DNA from: Pelargonium nanum
Taxonomy: Eukaryota > Streptophyta > Magnoliopsida > Geraniales > Geraniaceae
Assembly (NCBI GenBank): GCA_036897485.1
Contig: JAYMTF010001780.1
Coordinates: 1 to 21,369, forward strand
DNA: 21,369 nucleotides
Reading direction: 5' to 3'
Below are positions 1 to 8,561 of this stretch, piece by piece. The position numbers were made by a program, and so were the translations under genes. Positions within the stretch are counted from its first letter, which is position 1. Every line of letters starts with the position of its first letter. Below the pieces are notes generated by a model. That model saw only the letters and a program-made list of their open reading frames with translations, was not told the origin of the DNA and made no database searches.

Positions 1-118
1 TCTATTGCACCAATATGCACACCTCCATTAGGCGATAGTTCTGCATCCTTAAATGTCAACGTTTCTATTGCACCAATATGCACACCTCCATTAGGCGATA
101 GTTCTGCATCCTTAAATG
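1..118 (+). repeat. 63-bp tandem direct duplication at the left window edge
   Basis: Bases 1-55 recur exactly at 64-118, giving a period of 63 bp. The array may continue to the left of the window. The period is a multiple of three, and only one plus-strand frame (starting at base 1) is free of stops across both copies. In that frame the repeat would encode a 21-residue unit containing APICTPPLGDSSAS. The copies are identical, so the duplication is recent or under homogenisation. It may be part of a coding exon whose donor is the GT at 119, or it may be an untranslated minisatellite. Confidence 0.9.
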
Positions 119-210
119 GTTCACTGCATTTCCGTTCCTTGTGCATATATTTTCGTTTAAGCTATTAGTGTTGAAGAAATAAAAAATGCCCTTTTGTGTC
201 GTGTCAACAG

Positions 211-336
211 GAATACATTGGAGGATCGGGGGATGTGAGAATGTGTACATCTAACTACTGTTTTTTGAAGGGGATGAACAAGAGTGAAACCAAGGTGTTC
301 CCGATGTGCGTAAATGGAAGTTTTTTTTGGGTGTAA
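211..336 (+). CDS. Possible 3'-terminal exon of an unidentified gene entering from the left
   Basis: A plausible splice acceptor (pyrimidine-rich, ending tcaacag at 210) is followed by 41 open codons ending in TAA at 334-336. The peptide starts EYIGGSGDVRMC, contains CTSNYC and MCVNG, and ends in FFWV. I do not recognise the family. A 92-nt intron (119-210) would join the exon to the tandem-repeat exon at 1-118. That join is phase 1, though, and would shift the frame to a shorter tail ending near 251, so the 41-codon reading needs a different upstream donor. The exon could also be untranslated sequence or an exon remnant. Confidence 0.25.
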   Translation, partial: EYIGGSGDVRMCTSNYCFLKGMNKSETKVFPMCVNGSFFWV

Positions 337-1420
337 TTATTCATTTCTTCTTTAGCTGTGTTCATGACATAATTATCTTTGCTAGTCTGAAAGATTTAGA
401 CGAGTATGATGATACAATAGTGCAATAAGAGATCAGTTTCTTAGTGATTTTCTCAAAAGTGTTCTATTTTCTCATAGGATTTGGATTTAATCTTGATACT
501 ATCTACTATCATTCACAATCACAACAATAAAAAAAAAACAGGACATAAAAAAAATTGTCTTGTTTCCTGAAACTGTAATGTTGATAGGGTGTTTGTTGAA
601 CCTTGAACAAACCTTATTGATTTGTTTTGAAATTTCCATTTTGGTTTGTGAAAGTACAGTCCACTTCAAGTCATGGACTCAGGAATCTGCTGCATATAGT
701 GTACAAGGTGGGCTGATATGAGGCCTGTTGTTGTTGGCATCTGGAAAAGTAACTTTCTATTTCTGGAGACATGAGTTGTTAAAAGGTAATGTATAGTTAG
801 ACCTAACTTTCTATTTCCAGGAACTGCTTGAGACCAGAACTGAATTGGCATCTTACTCATACCTACTACCACATACCATCATGGGTCATTGCAACTCAAG
901 GTGGCTCGGTGCTCAAGATTCTTACTATTGTGGTGTAGAGGTACGGGTTGAAAGATCCTAACTCGAACTTGACCCGTAAGGGGTGCAGGTTGTGGATTGG
1001 ATTTAAGGTTTTTAATGTAAAAAGTGTGGGGTTGTTTGGTCCGACCTAAATATTGATCGGTTCATTTTGTGCAATTTAAACCTTTAAAATATTTCGAGTG
1101 TTAGTTTGCATCTAAATTGTTAACTTTATTTCGGAAACTAAAAGTTTGTAAGTCATTTTTACAAGAGATTAATTTCAAAGGATTTACAATAAAATGAAAA
1201 AAGATATTATTGACTGAAATGTATTAGAAAAAGAGAATATGAGAAAAAGTTCGATAATTAACATTATTTAATGAAAATGATAGTACTTCATTAAAATTTT
1301 ACAAATGCAACCAAACTTCGTAATTGTAAATTTATTGAAACGAGCATAAATAATTTTAAATGTATGTTGACTTTTAAAATAAATCTCAAAATTAGTGATT
1401 CAAGAAAACACATTAACACC
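337..1420. other. Intergenic, AT-rich; no gene seen
   Basis: No convincing exon was found on either strand. The longer minus-strand frame at 666-872 has no recognisable features. An AATAAA-like A-rich stretch near 524-540 could serve as a polyadenylation signal for a gene ending near 336. Bases 940-1075 contain CGGGTT and ACCCG words typical of decayed plant transposable elements, but no clear termini. The last 200 bp is very AT-rich and gives way to the promoter and leader of the zinc-finger gene. Confidence 0.5.
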
Positions 1421-1421
1421 T

Positions 1422-1434
1422 AAAACGACGTCGC
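1422..1434 (+). promoter_or_regulatory. AAAACGACGTCGC motif in the zinc-finger gene promoter/leader
   Basis: This ACGT-core half-palindrome lies about 270 bp upstream of the ATG and resembles the AAAACGACGTCGTTTT words often found at plant gene 5' ends. A near-identical word (AAAACGAGGTCGTTTT) occurs in the NEAP leader at 15269-15284. It could be a bZIP-type binding site or just leader sequence. The region from 1480 to 1700 is C/T-rich and looks like 5'UTR. Confidence 0.35.
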
Positions 1435-1703
1435 AGGATTGTCTGCCCTATTATGTAGCATCTAGTTTCTCAAGTAACCCCAAATTCTCTCATAAACCCT
1501 TCCCTCTAAAAAAAATCCCCAAATTCCCAAATCCAAAAATTTCCGATTCAGATTCCGATTCGAATTTTCTTCAAAACCTAAAAAAGTTGCAATTTCTACT
1601 TCAATCTCTCCGCCAATTCCTCCCCAATTCCCATTTTTGTTTGTTCCTCAACCTCCTCTCTGTTCTGTACTTTTCTAGGGTTTCCAAAATTCCTCCGCCG
1701 CTC

Positions 1704-2678
1704 ATGAACCTCCCGGCCACCGCCGCCGCCCCCGCCTGCGGCAACTGCCATTCCCACCAGCGGTGGGTCCTCCACCACGTCCGCCTCCGCGGCATCATTC
1801 GCCGCCTCTGCACCTCCTGCGTCCTCCTCTCCCACCCTTCCTGCTTCTGCCCCTCCTGCTTCCAGGTCTACGACGCTCCTTCCTCCGCCGCCTCCGGTGG
1901 CCCCAACGCCAACCCTCCGCCTCCTGCGTCGAAGCGCGTCACCTGCGTCAAATGCTCCTCCATCTCCCACTCTCACTGCGTCAACCACCCCTCGCCTTCC
2001 GTCGCTTACCTCTGCCCTCCCTGCGCGAACCCTAAATTTTCGTTTTTTGAGGTGGATTCGAAGCCTGAGGCGATGTCGAACCGGGCTCTGGACAAGAAGC
2101 TGGCGCTTGTGCTTCTCTGCGCGGCGAGGATCGCTTCCTCGTCGATGAGCAAGGCTGCGGTTGCTGCGAGGGAAGAGGCGGTGAAGAGGGCATTGGAGGC
2201 TTCTATGGCCAGGAAGAGGGCTCGGGAGGCTCTGGACAATCTAGCTGTTGTGGTGAGCAAGGAGAAGGCCAGGCGTAAGGAGGCATCCTCAGTGGAGGTG
2301 GTTTCGGGGACTGTGAATGCTGGAGTCAAGGACAGGTTTCCGAATCGGATTACAGGTAGTGTGGTGAAGTCAGAGCATTCTGGTGAGGTATCGGCGAATT
2401 TCAGTAGTGCTGTTGGGTTGAGGCATAGTCATAGTGAAGGGTTTGATAGGTTTCTTGCTCAAAATGCTGCTTCAAGCTTGTCAAAGAATGGATTGTCTAG
2501 AGTTTCCGTGGGAGGGGAGAGGAAGAATCTGGGTCTGGATTCCGGTGTCAGTGGCAATGGTAGTTTGAATGAGAAAGACAGAGTTGGCAATGCTGTTAAG
2601 GCAGAGAATAATAATGGAAAGATGCAGCTTCCACAGAACAACAATGGAAAGGACGATAAAGTTCAAAATAAGTTGTGA
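1704..2678 (+). CDS. PHD/RING-like zinc-finger protein, 324 aa
   Basis: This single-exon frame starts at ATG 1704, the first in-frame ATG: the frame is open back to 1395 but holds only a GTG there. The N-terminus carries a cross-brace set of metal ligands: C12-x2-C15, C36-x2-C39, C49-x2-C52, C81-x2-C84, H91-C92 and C104-x2-C107. This is typical of the plant RING/FYVE/PHD superfamily. Residues about 124-195 are Ala-, Lys- and Arg-rich, end in KARRKEA and are probably a long helix with a nuclear localisation signal. Residues 200-324 are low-complexity and rich in Ser, Asn and Gly. The 5' third is strongly C-rich (Pro, Ala, Ser codons), then composition drops. The function is probably nuclear, with histone or other protein binding inferred from the fold only. 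The gene may be longer: three coding-looking exons lie downstream at 3522-4942, and the +1 frame just past the stop also looks coding. The zinc-finger call is firm; the C-terminus is uncertain. Confidence 0.85.
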   Translation: MNLPATAAAPACGNCHSHQRWVLHHVRLRGIIRRLCTSCVLLSHPSCFCPSCFQVYDAPSSAASGGPNANPPPPASKRVTCVKCSSISHSHCVNHPSPSVAYLCPPCANPKFSFFEVDSKPEAMSNRALDKKLALVLLCAARIASSSMSKAAVAAREEAVKRALEASMARKRAREALDNLAVVVSKEKARRKEASSVEVVSGTVNAGVKDRFPNRITGSVVKSEHSGEVSANFSSAVGLRHSHSEGFDRFLAQNAASSLSKNGLSRVSVGGERKNLGLDSGVSGNGSLNEKDRVGNAVKAENNNGKMQLPQNNNGKDDKVQNKL

Positions 2679-2718
2679 TGTCATGGATGATTGCGCTAAT
2701 AACCAGCTCTAATTGAAG

Positions 2719-2810
2719 GTAAAAGAGCTAACTTTAGTGTATCGTTATGGTTGTTTAAGATCCCACCTATTGGTTCAGTCCAATAACAGTCTTGAATGAT
2801 TGAATTACAG
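2719..2810 (+). other. Possible 3'UTR intron of the zinc-finger gene
   Basis: A strong donor (GAAG|GTAAAA) lies 41 nt after the stop codon. A good acceptor (tgaattacag) follows 92 nt later, a size typical of plant introns. A second strong donor (CAA|GTGAGA) follows at 2861. If it is used, the transcript extends beyond the annotated stop and could reach the downstream exons at 3522-4942. Confidence 0.35.
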
Positions 2811-2860
2811 ATGTTTTGATCTCTGCTGCTAGCTCTTCATGTCACCTGTCAGATTTCAAG

Positions 2861-3521
2861 TGAGAATAGTGTTGCATTTTCAAGTTGCTTCTACCAGAAG
2901 ATCAAGGCCACTTATCTTGTCTCATTCCATATCTGGTTTCCCCTGTAGGTTTTGAGCATATGGTTTACATTTTCTCTAGCTAGACTTGATTGCTGTAATA
3001 TGCATCAAGTTGTACTTTTATCATGCTCATTTTTTTGTTTGTTTAGGATACAGGCAAAACTGCAATGTTCCATTGTGGCTCTTTTCTTAGATGTTTATGT
3101 TGTTTTGGGTAGAACTTGTGAAGCAGTAATGCACATGCCAATTTGTGCTAGCTTTGAAATAGAGAAGTGATAGATCTAAGGTACAAAGACTTTATTGATG
3201 TTATGATAGTTTCTATCATTTGCTGTATGTCTTGTAAAGATTTGGAAATGTAATGTGCCCAGTGGATTGCTCCTTGCAGCTTGTCATTATGTTTATAACT
3301 TTATTTGTTGCGTAAGTGCTTCTATGATACTTCTGTTTTGAACCCAAGTTTTTTCATTTTTTTCTTCATACGCATGCACCATAGCAATTTTCTTGCAAAT
3401 TGCATTCATCTGTCCCCTTTTCAGTATTCATCCTCATTTTAGACTTGCAAAGTATCAAAAAGCACTTAATTGTTGTGGAAAGCTTCAAACTTTGATCATT
3501 CTATCATTATGGTATAAACAG
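2861..3521. other. Gene-poor stretch downstream of the zinc-finger stop
   Basis: T-rich sequence without a clear exon. It is compatible with a 3'UTR followed by an intron. The pyrimidine-rich tract and acceptor immediately before 3522 favour the intron reading for its right end. Confidence 0.4.
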
Positions 3522-4942
3522 AGATGGAATATGAGAAACTTGTTATGGAATATAGGGACGAGCATTTGAAAGCAGTATGTTCCTTCATCTTCATGATTAC
3601 TTGTTTCCTGATTTTAGCTTTTTCACTAGTGAAGACTTCTTGAGATCCTTATCCTGAGGTGTTCTTGAATCTGTAGTTACATAGAGAATGCAGGGTCGAA
3701 TTTGTTTCTGCAGTCAACTTCAGTTAGTAGATGGGGAAGAGCATTATACTTTATAGAGTTTTCTGTGTTTCTTAAAGAAGGTTTGAACTTTGAACCATGA
3801 GGATTGAATATTTGGGGAGGCAAATGGAGATTGGGTTCCATTTTGACTTTCAACCTCATGTATCAGATTGGGAAGAGCATTATTCCTTATATAGTTTTCA
3901 AAGTTAGCAAAAGTTTAGATGAGCAAAGTCAACCCTTACATGAAGAACATTGAATTCCAGCTACTGGACCAGACCTTACCAAAAACTTCATAGTAAATTC
4001 TTCAACCTAATTACATAGCATCTCTACAACTAGCATAGGTGTTGGACTATGAAGTTTGATGGTTGAAAATGTGCCTTTCTTCCTGCTTTTTCATGGTTAG
4101 ACCTCTAGAGGCTAAAGACCTTTTCTCCAAATTGCCTTGATTTTATAATATACTTGTTTAAAGGTATCTTTTCTGTAAGGATTTTTTTAATTATTGTGGC
4201 GTGTTTATTGAGAATTCATTAATCTTATATCTTATGGATGGATAGTATGGAGGTATTTTAATCTTATTCAGATGAATAATATTGCAACTTCTACAACTCT
4301 TATTTAATATTTATGCATATCTGATTAATCCTTCTCCATCACGGGAGAGTTATGTTTAGAGTTGTCTCTTTTGTACTTATTGTCTAACAAGCTTGTTGGG
4401 ACTTTACTCTCTACATTTCTCAAAGTAGTCTACAAATAACTTGTTGAGCATTACTGTAGATTTCCTATGGACCTGCTGTACATTGATGTAAAGTTTACAT
4501 ATGTTCCTGGAGTAATCATCATGTGAGTGATGTGGCTTTATCAGGAAAGAACCTATTGGAAATTGGAACTGAAATGTTCTCTTTAGCTTTACCTGTGTAT
4601 TCTGATATTTTTTGCATTCTGAGAATGCACTTGGAGCCAAATGTCAAAATTTTGGTTGTGACTTCTTTGGAAATGCATTTTTATGAAGAACGAATGTGGA
4701 GTTGTAGAAGTAGGATTGTGCTCACTTTTCATTGCAAGTTTCTATTTTGTTCAAATTACAGTGTGCAGAAAATCTTGATGAAATTGAAGAAACCAATGTT
4801 TCTTGGATATGCTGATACAGAGACAATAATTTTATATCAAGGTTGTTTTTAGAAGATACAAAACATACTCTATTTACAGCAATTGAAGTTGGAGATGAAG
4901 TCTGAACAAAACAAAGCTCTTGTTCTTGTAAAGGAGCTATGA
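3522..4942 (+). CDS. Orphan coiled-coil C-terminus: three short exons (3522-3574, 4762-4797, 4880-4942)
   Basis: Exon A (acceptor ataaacag, donor GCA|GTATGT) encodes 17 residues, MEYEKLVMEYRDEHLKA. It is preceded by two bases completing a split codon. Exon B (acceptor aattacag at 4761) encodes CAENLDEIEETN. Exon C (acceptor tatttacag at 4879) encodes QLKLEMKSEQNKALVLVKEL, then TGA at 4940-4942. A to B joins in phase 0. B to C needs a weak donor, AAT|GTTTCT, giving an 82-nt intron. The joined peptide is charged and heptad-like, so an alpha-helical coiled coil is likely. No start codon with a convincing 5' exon precedes it. The first exon must follow a phase-1 donor, and the zinc-finger frame has candidates such as CAG|GTAGTG near 2349 and CTG|GTGAGG near 2383. 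This may therefore be the alternative or true C-terminus of that gene, or a gene remnant. I do not recognise the family. Confidence 0.45.
3575..4761. other. Intron-like or intergenic stretch with an imperfect 35-bp direct repeat
   Basis: No exon is supported between the two short coding segments. A 35-bp word starting AGATGGGGAAGAGCATTAT at 3729-3763 recurs with about four mismatches at 3865-3899. This suggests a decayed transposable element. The frame at 4523-4852 has no recognisable content and overlaps exon B in another frame. Confidence 0.4.
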
Positions 4943-4962
4943 CAGTTGAACCAGATATGATC

Positions 4963-6776
4963 TCAGCTTGACAGCCCATGTTTAAAGGTGATGCCATTGC
5001 CTTCTAACCACTGGACTCCTTGAATGAAGTTCTCGACCGTGTAGTTTTGTACCTCGCTTTTATCCTTGACAGCCTTGAAACCCATCCACCCGACCCTCTC
5101 TGCAGTGTCAGCTGCTGTGCCTTTGTTGTTGTACTCAATGCACTGAACCGTGTACTGTAGAGGCGTATCAGATCCTATTGTCCATCCATCCGGGTGGATC
5201 AGGTTTCCTAAATCCGATTCCATTACTACAGTTCTCGAGTATGGCTTCCTCGGGCGTCCTAGGTAAATATCTGGCTTACTATTTGCTGGTTCAGTTTCTT
5301 TATCTAGCTTGAATGTGCAGTTCTGAATAACGAAGCCTGTGCTTTCATGGCGCTCGAGCCTTCCTTGTGAAGTTATTGTGATCATTTTCGGTCTTGCATT
5401 TGACCTCTTAACCATGATTGTTGAGTTCTGAATTATCATTGCAGAGTCACCATGGAGAATGTCCCTGTTCCCTGAGATGAGGCATCCACTGAAGAATTGC
5501 CGGTAAGCGAGTGAGTGTAAACTGACCTTGGATGCTTGTATTCTGCAGTCTATGAAGGCTGCTGTATCGGACTGAACTCGAAGAGCCACTCCTGCAATAC
5601 CTCGGGATGTTGCGTCGCCATTGTTTTCAAATGCCATTGACTTGCACACAAATCCTTTCCCGATAACAGCTGCAGAAGATGAAATTCTTATACAAGGTAT
5701 GAAAACAAGAAAATTTTATACATAGTACTACTATACACATGTAAGATAATGAACTCACCAAATGTAGCTGTCCGATACATTGTGAATCTGTCTGTAGTCT
5801 TGTTTCCTCTAATAATTGTTAGTTTTGGACCATCACCGTACATTAGTACATCAACCATTTGTTTCTCTATGGTCACAGATTCGTGATAAACTCCAGCCTT
5901 CACGTGGATGATGTACCGTCCCTCATGGTCCTCTGGTCTTGCTAGGAGAGCTTTAGTAATGGTTTTATATTCCCCGTCCAGATCGTTTGCATCAAGAGAC
6001 ACAATTGCGTGAGGCTTGAACTGCTCCGGCTCCTGCAACAACCTACGGTCTATTGGAGAAAACCATCTCGAGAATGTCGTGTAAGTTTCTCCATCATTAC
6101 CCGTCTTAGCGGTATTATCATTGCTTTGGTGATTATTGCTAACATTTGAATCAACCATTGCCAATGCATTGCTGAGTTGGTTTATCGGATTCTCGAGACC
6201 AGGAAACATGATAGCTTTGATCTTTGGTTCCTTAGCTCCATCCAGACATGTCACTTGGTATGAAATGGCTGCACTCAACAAGGTTTTAAGATTAGCTTTT
6301 CTGTCCTTATACACGCCTGACAAAAGGTAGGCTTCATCGAGACTTTCCATAGCGAGTTCTATCACTTCCAGGCAGTCTTCAAGCGACATGCTGTCAACAA
6401 CCAGTTTTGCTGGGTTCCGGTTCTTGTGATCCTTTCCCTTTTCCAGAGTTTGGTTCATTCCTTGAATTGAGGCGTTAATGGTCATTCTGATGTAAACTTC
6501 TACAGGAGCAGATGGGATGGATTTGAGGGTGTCGAAACAGGTCTGGTTGTGATCGGTTTGGGCACAAAGTGATAGAGCAGTGATGTTTCTGGGTAATGGT
6601 GTCCAAGGTGAACTTGCTGCTGCAGCTGCTGCTTCTTTGAAGTACTCACTGCGCGCATGAGAGTAAAACAAAACAACAGTTCCTAGAATGATGAGGAAGG
6701 AGATGATCATGACAGTCATATTGGTAACGCTTTTGCTGTTGTGTTCAAATGAATTGCCATTGATTAAAGGTGCCAT
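4963..6776 (-). CDS. PMEI-PME type pectin methylesterase-like protein, probable pseudoenzyme, 574 aa
   Basis: Two exons, 6776-5759 and 5669-4963, are joined across an 89-nt GTGAGT...TGCAG intron. The join restores the family sequence TATFAVIGKGF. Residues 20-39 form a signal anchor. The PMEI-like pro-region (about 60-235) keeps four cysteines (C71, C80, C135, C177). The RRLL subtilase processing site is at 244-247, and the PME beta-helix runs from about 255 to 574. GVYHE (295-299), YLGRP (R478) and the C-terminal VGW...FIQG...W block are intact, and length is normal. Family members de-esterify homogalacturonan in the wall, with the pro-region holding the enzyme inactive until Golgi cleavage. 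Here the QAVAL glutamine is Ala365, the YQDTLY Gln and Asp are Lys387 and Val388, and GRPW is GRPR (Arg480). Only the second aspartate (Asp409) and Arg478 remain of the catalytic set. Catalysis is therefore doubtful, and a PMEI or structural role is possible. Confidence 0.93.
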
Positions 6777-6806
6777 GATTGGATTGATTTCTTGTGATTT
6801 TGAAAT

Positions 6807-7331
6807 ACGGGTTTGATCGGGGAAAACTTCTCTGCTAGAGTAAGGACAAGACTTTGACTTCGTATCCTACCAACCCACAACGGTGAAAGCCCCGTGCACT
6901 GAGCTGTGGGTGGTGGCTATGGCAAGATTGGTTTTTTTAGAAGTTTCGTGCACAACTCACAGAGTTGTCCTTTGTTAAAGAAATAGAAGCTGTGGGTGGC
7001 AATGGTACGATTGTTTTCTAGTGGTCTTAAAATTGTGGGTTTGGTGAGGGAAACGATTTCCCTGCAAGAACAAGGATGAGACTCTGTATCCTCCCCAACC
7101 CACAACAATGAGAGTCCTGTGCACTTGATACACGAGTTCGATTTGAGAAACAATTTTTTTGCAAAATCAAGAACAAGAATTTGTATCCCTCCCTAACCTA
7201 TGACGAATGAAGTTATGGATGGCAATAGTGCAGTTGTTGTCTTGTGATCTTAAAGTTACGGGTTTGAGTCAGGGAGACAGTCTCTCAACATCAGCAATGA
7301 CGAGACTGCAAACCCTCCCCGACCCACAATG
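6807..7331 (+). repeat. Cluster of degenerate Au-SINE-like repeat units
   Basis: Four diverged copies of one block lie at about 6807-6900, 6990-7125, 7131-7212 and 7213-7331. Each carries a GGGTTTGA-type B-box-like word, then GGGAAAC, a (G)ACNAGACT-like core and TCCCCAACCCACAA. The first two continue to GTGCACT. Two are preceded by a GTGGCNATGGTACGATTG-like segment. This layout matches the 3' half of tRNA-derived plant SINEs of the Au type. The match is from memory of the family layout, not a search. The cluster begins only about 30 bp upstream of the pectin methylesterase start codon. Confidence 0.6.
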
Positions 7332-8561
7332 ACAGGATTCAGGATTTTCGTGCAGAAAGCAACCCTTTGTCAGGAGATGAATGTGGAGTTTCTAAAATAT
7401 ATTGCATCTTTTTTATATTCTAGGATTGTGTGGCTGGTTTATGCGTGTAATCTCTGTAATCTTGGAAGGATTCAATGGCACTGGCTAGTTTACAACCTAA
7501 TGCTTGATTAGATTCAAGAGATTTTAAGTTATTACAGGTAAACAAATAGTCAATCGGGTTGTATAACTATTACAAATATAATCTGCTATGATTAGGCTAA
7601 CTTCTGTCTAAACTTAAACTTCTAATTTTAATATAAATTTGGTGTAATAGGTTTCATAAATCCCCATGCTAAACATAGTACTACTTTATGTTTAATCCTA
7701 TTGTAGAATAAAATTCAGTATTATTGAGAGCAGAACTTATGTTAAAGAAAAATACAAGTAAGAACAAGAAGTTTATAACTTAATTCAACAAGAAATGAGC
7801 ATACAAACATGTTCTTCAAGTGCCCATACAAATACATTAAAATAGAACAATTTAAATACACAGCAAGATGAGAAACAGACAGTAAAGTACTAGTTTTATC
7901 CACAGAACTCAGCTTGTGATGGCTTCTCTATACCTTCCACAGACTATTACTTATTGAAAGACTTTAAAGGCAAAGTCCAAAGACTGTTCGTTACCTTGTC
8001 AATGATCGAGTATTCCATGGGCCGATTATGATTTCTGCAACCAATAGCTAACGACTACACGAGACGGCCAAGTCAATTTCTTCCATTATTGATCAATTTC
8101 CACAAGAATTTCCGATATTGAAGCTTCTGTAACTGCCGAAATTGTAAATAACCTTTGTTGCTTAACTTGCATTCGTCTACTTCATCAACGGTAACGTCCT
8201 GCGCACTTAACACTTTCCTTAAAGACCGTCGTACTTCATTAACTCTCCCTTAATGAACATACATTCCTTTCCAATATAATGACTGAATTGGAGATTCAGG
8301 CGCCAAAGCACGAGAATGTTTGATTTACCTCTGCAAATGTTTCTTCCTATAACCATGAAATATGTGGTTATTATTCTAACAAAGCAAATCCCGATCATCG
8401 AACTGACCTAAGCCCCCCACCATCCAAGCTCCATAAATTACCTCTATGTCCTGCTACCACTTCATCCTCACCAAGCTACTTACTCTATCTCCTTACAACC
8501 GAAATAAGATTTTGCAGTATTTACACGGCCTACGCCTAACATAAGAAGTCTTTTGTTGAGC
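7332..8561. other. Intergenic between the pectin methylesterase and NYN genes
   Basis: AT-rich, with no supported gene. The 60-codon plus-strand frame at 7329-7511 has no recognisable motif. The right part (about 7900-8561) is less AT-rich and probably contains the 3'UTR of the minus-strand NYN gene; no clear polyadenylation signal could be picked. Confidence 0.45.

Noticed and set aside
1596-1988. A 130-codon minus-strand frame rich in Gly, Ala and Arg
   Set aside because: It is antisense to the Cys-patterned zinc-finger exon; its openness follows from the C-rich codons there and it has no motif.
4523-4852. A 109-codon plus-strand frame as a protein gene
   Set aside because: It has no recognisable motif and runs across the exon B acceptor and donor; the coiled-coil frame is better supported.
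6807-7331. tRNA gene suggested by the B-box-like GGGTTTGAGTC word
   Set aside because: No cloverleaf or A box was seen; the repeated context fits a SINE derivative.
7329-7511. A 60-codon hydrophobic frame
   Set aside because: It is short, has no homology I recognise and lies beside a repeat cluster.
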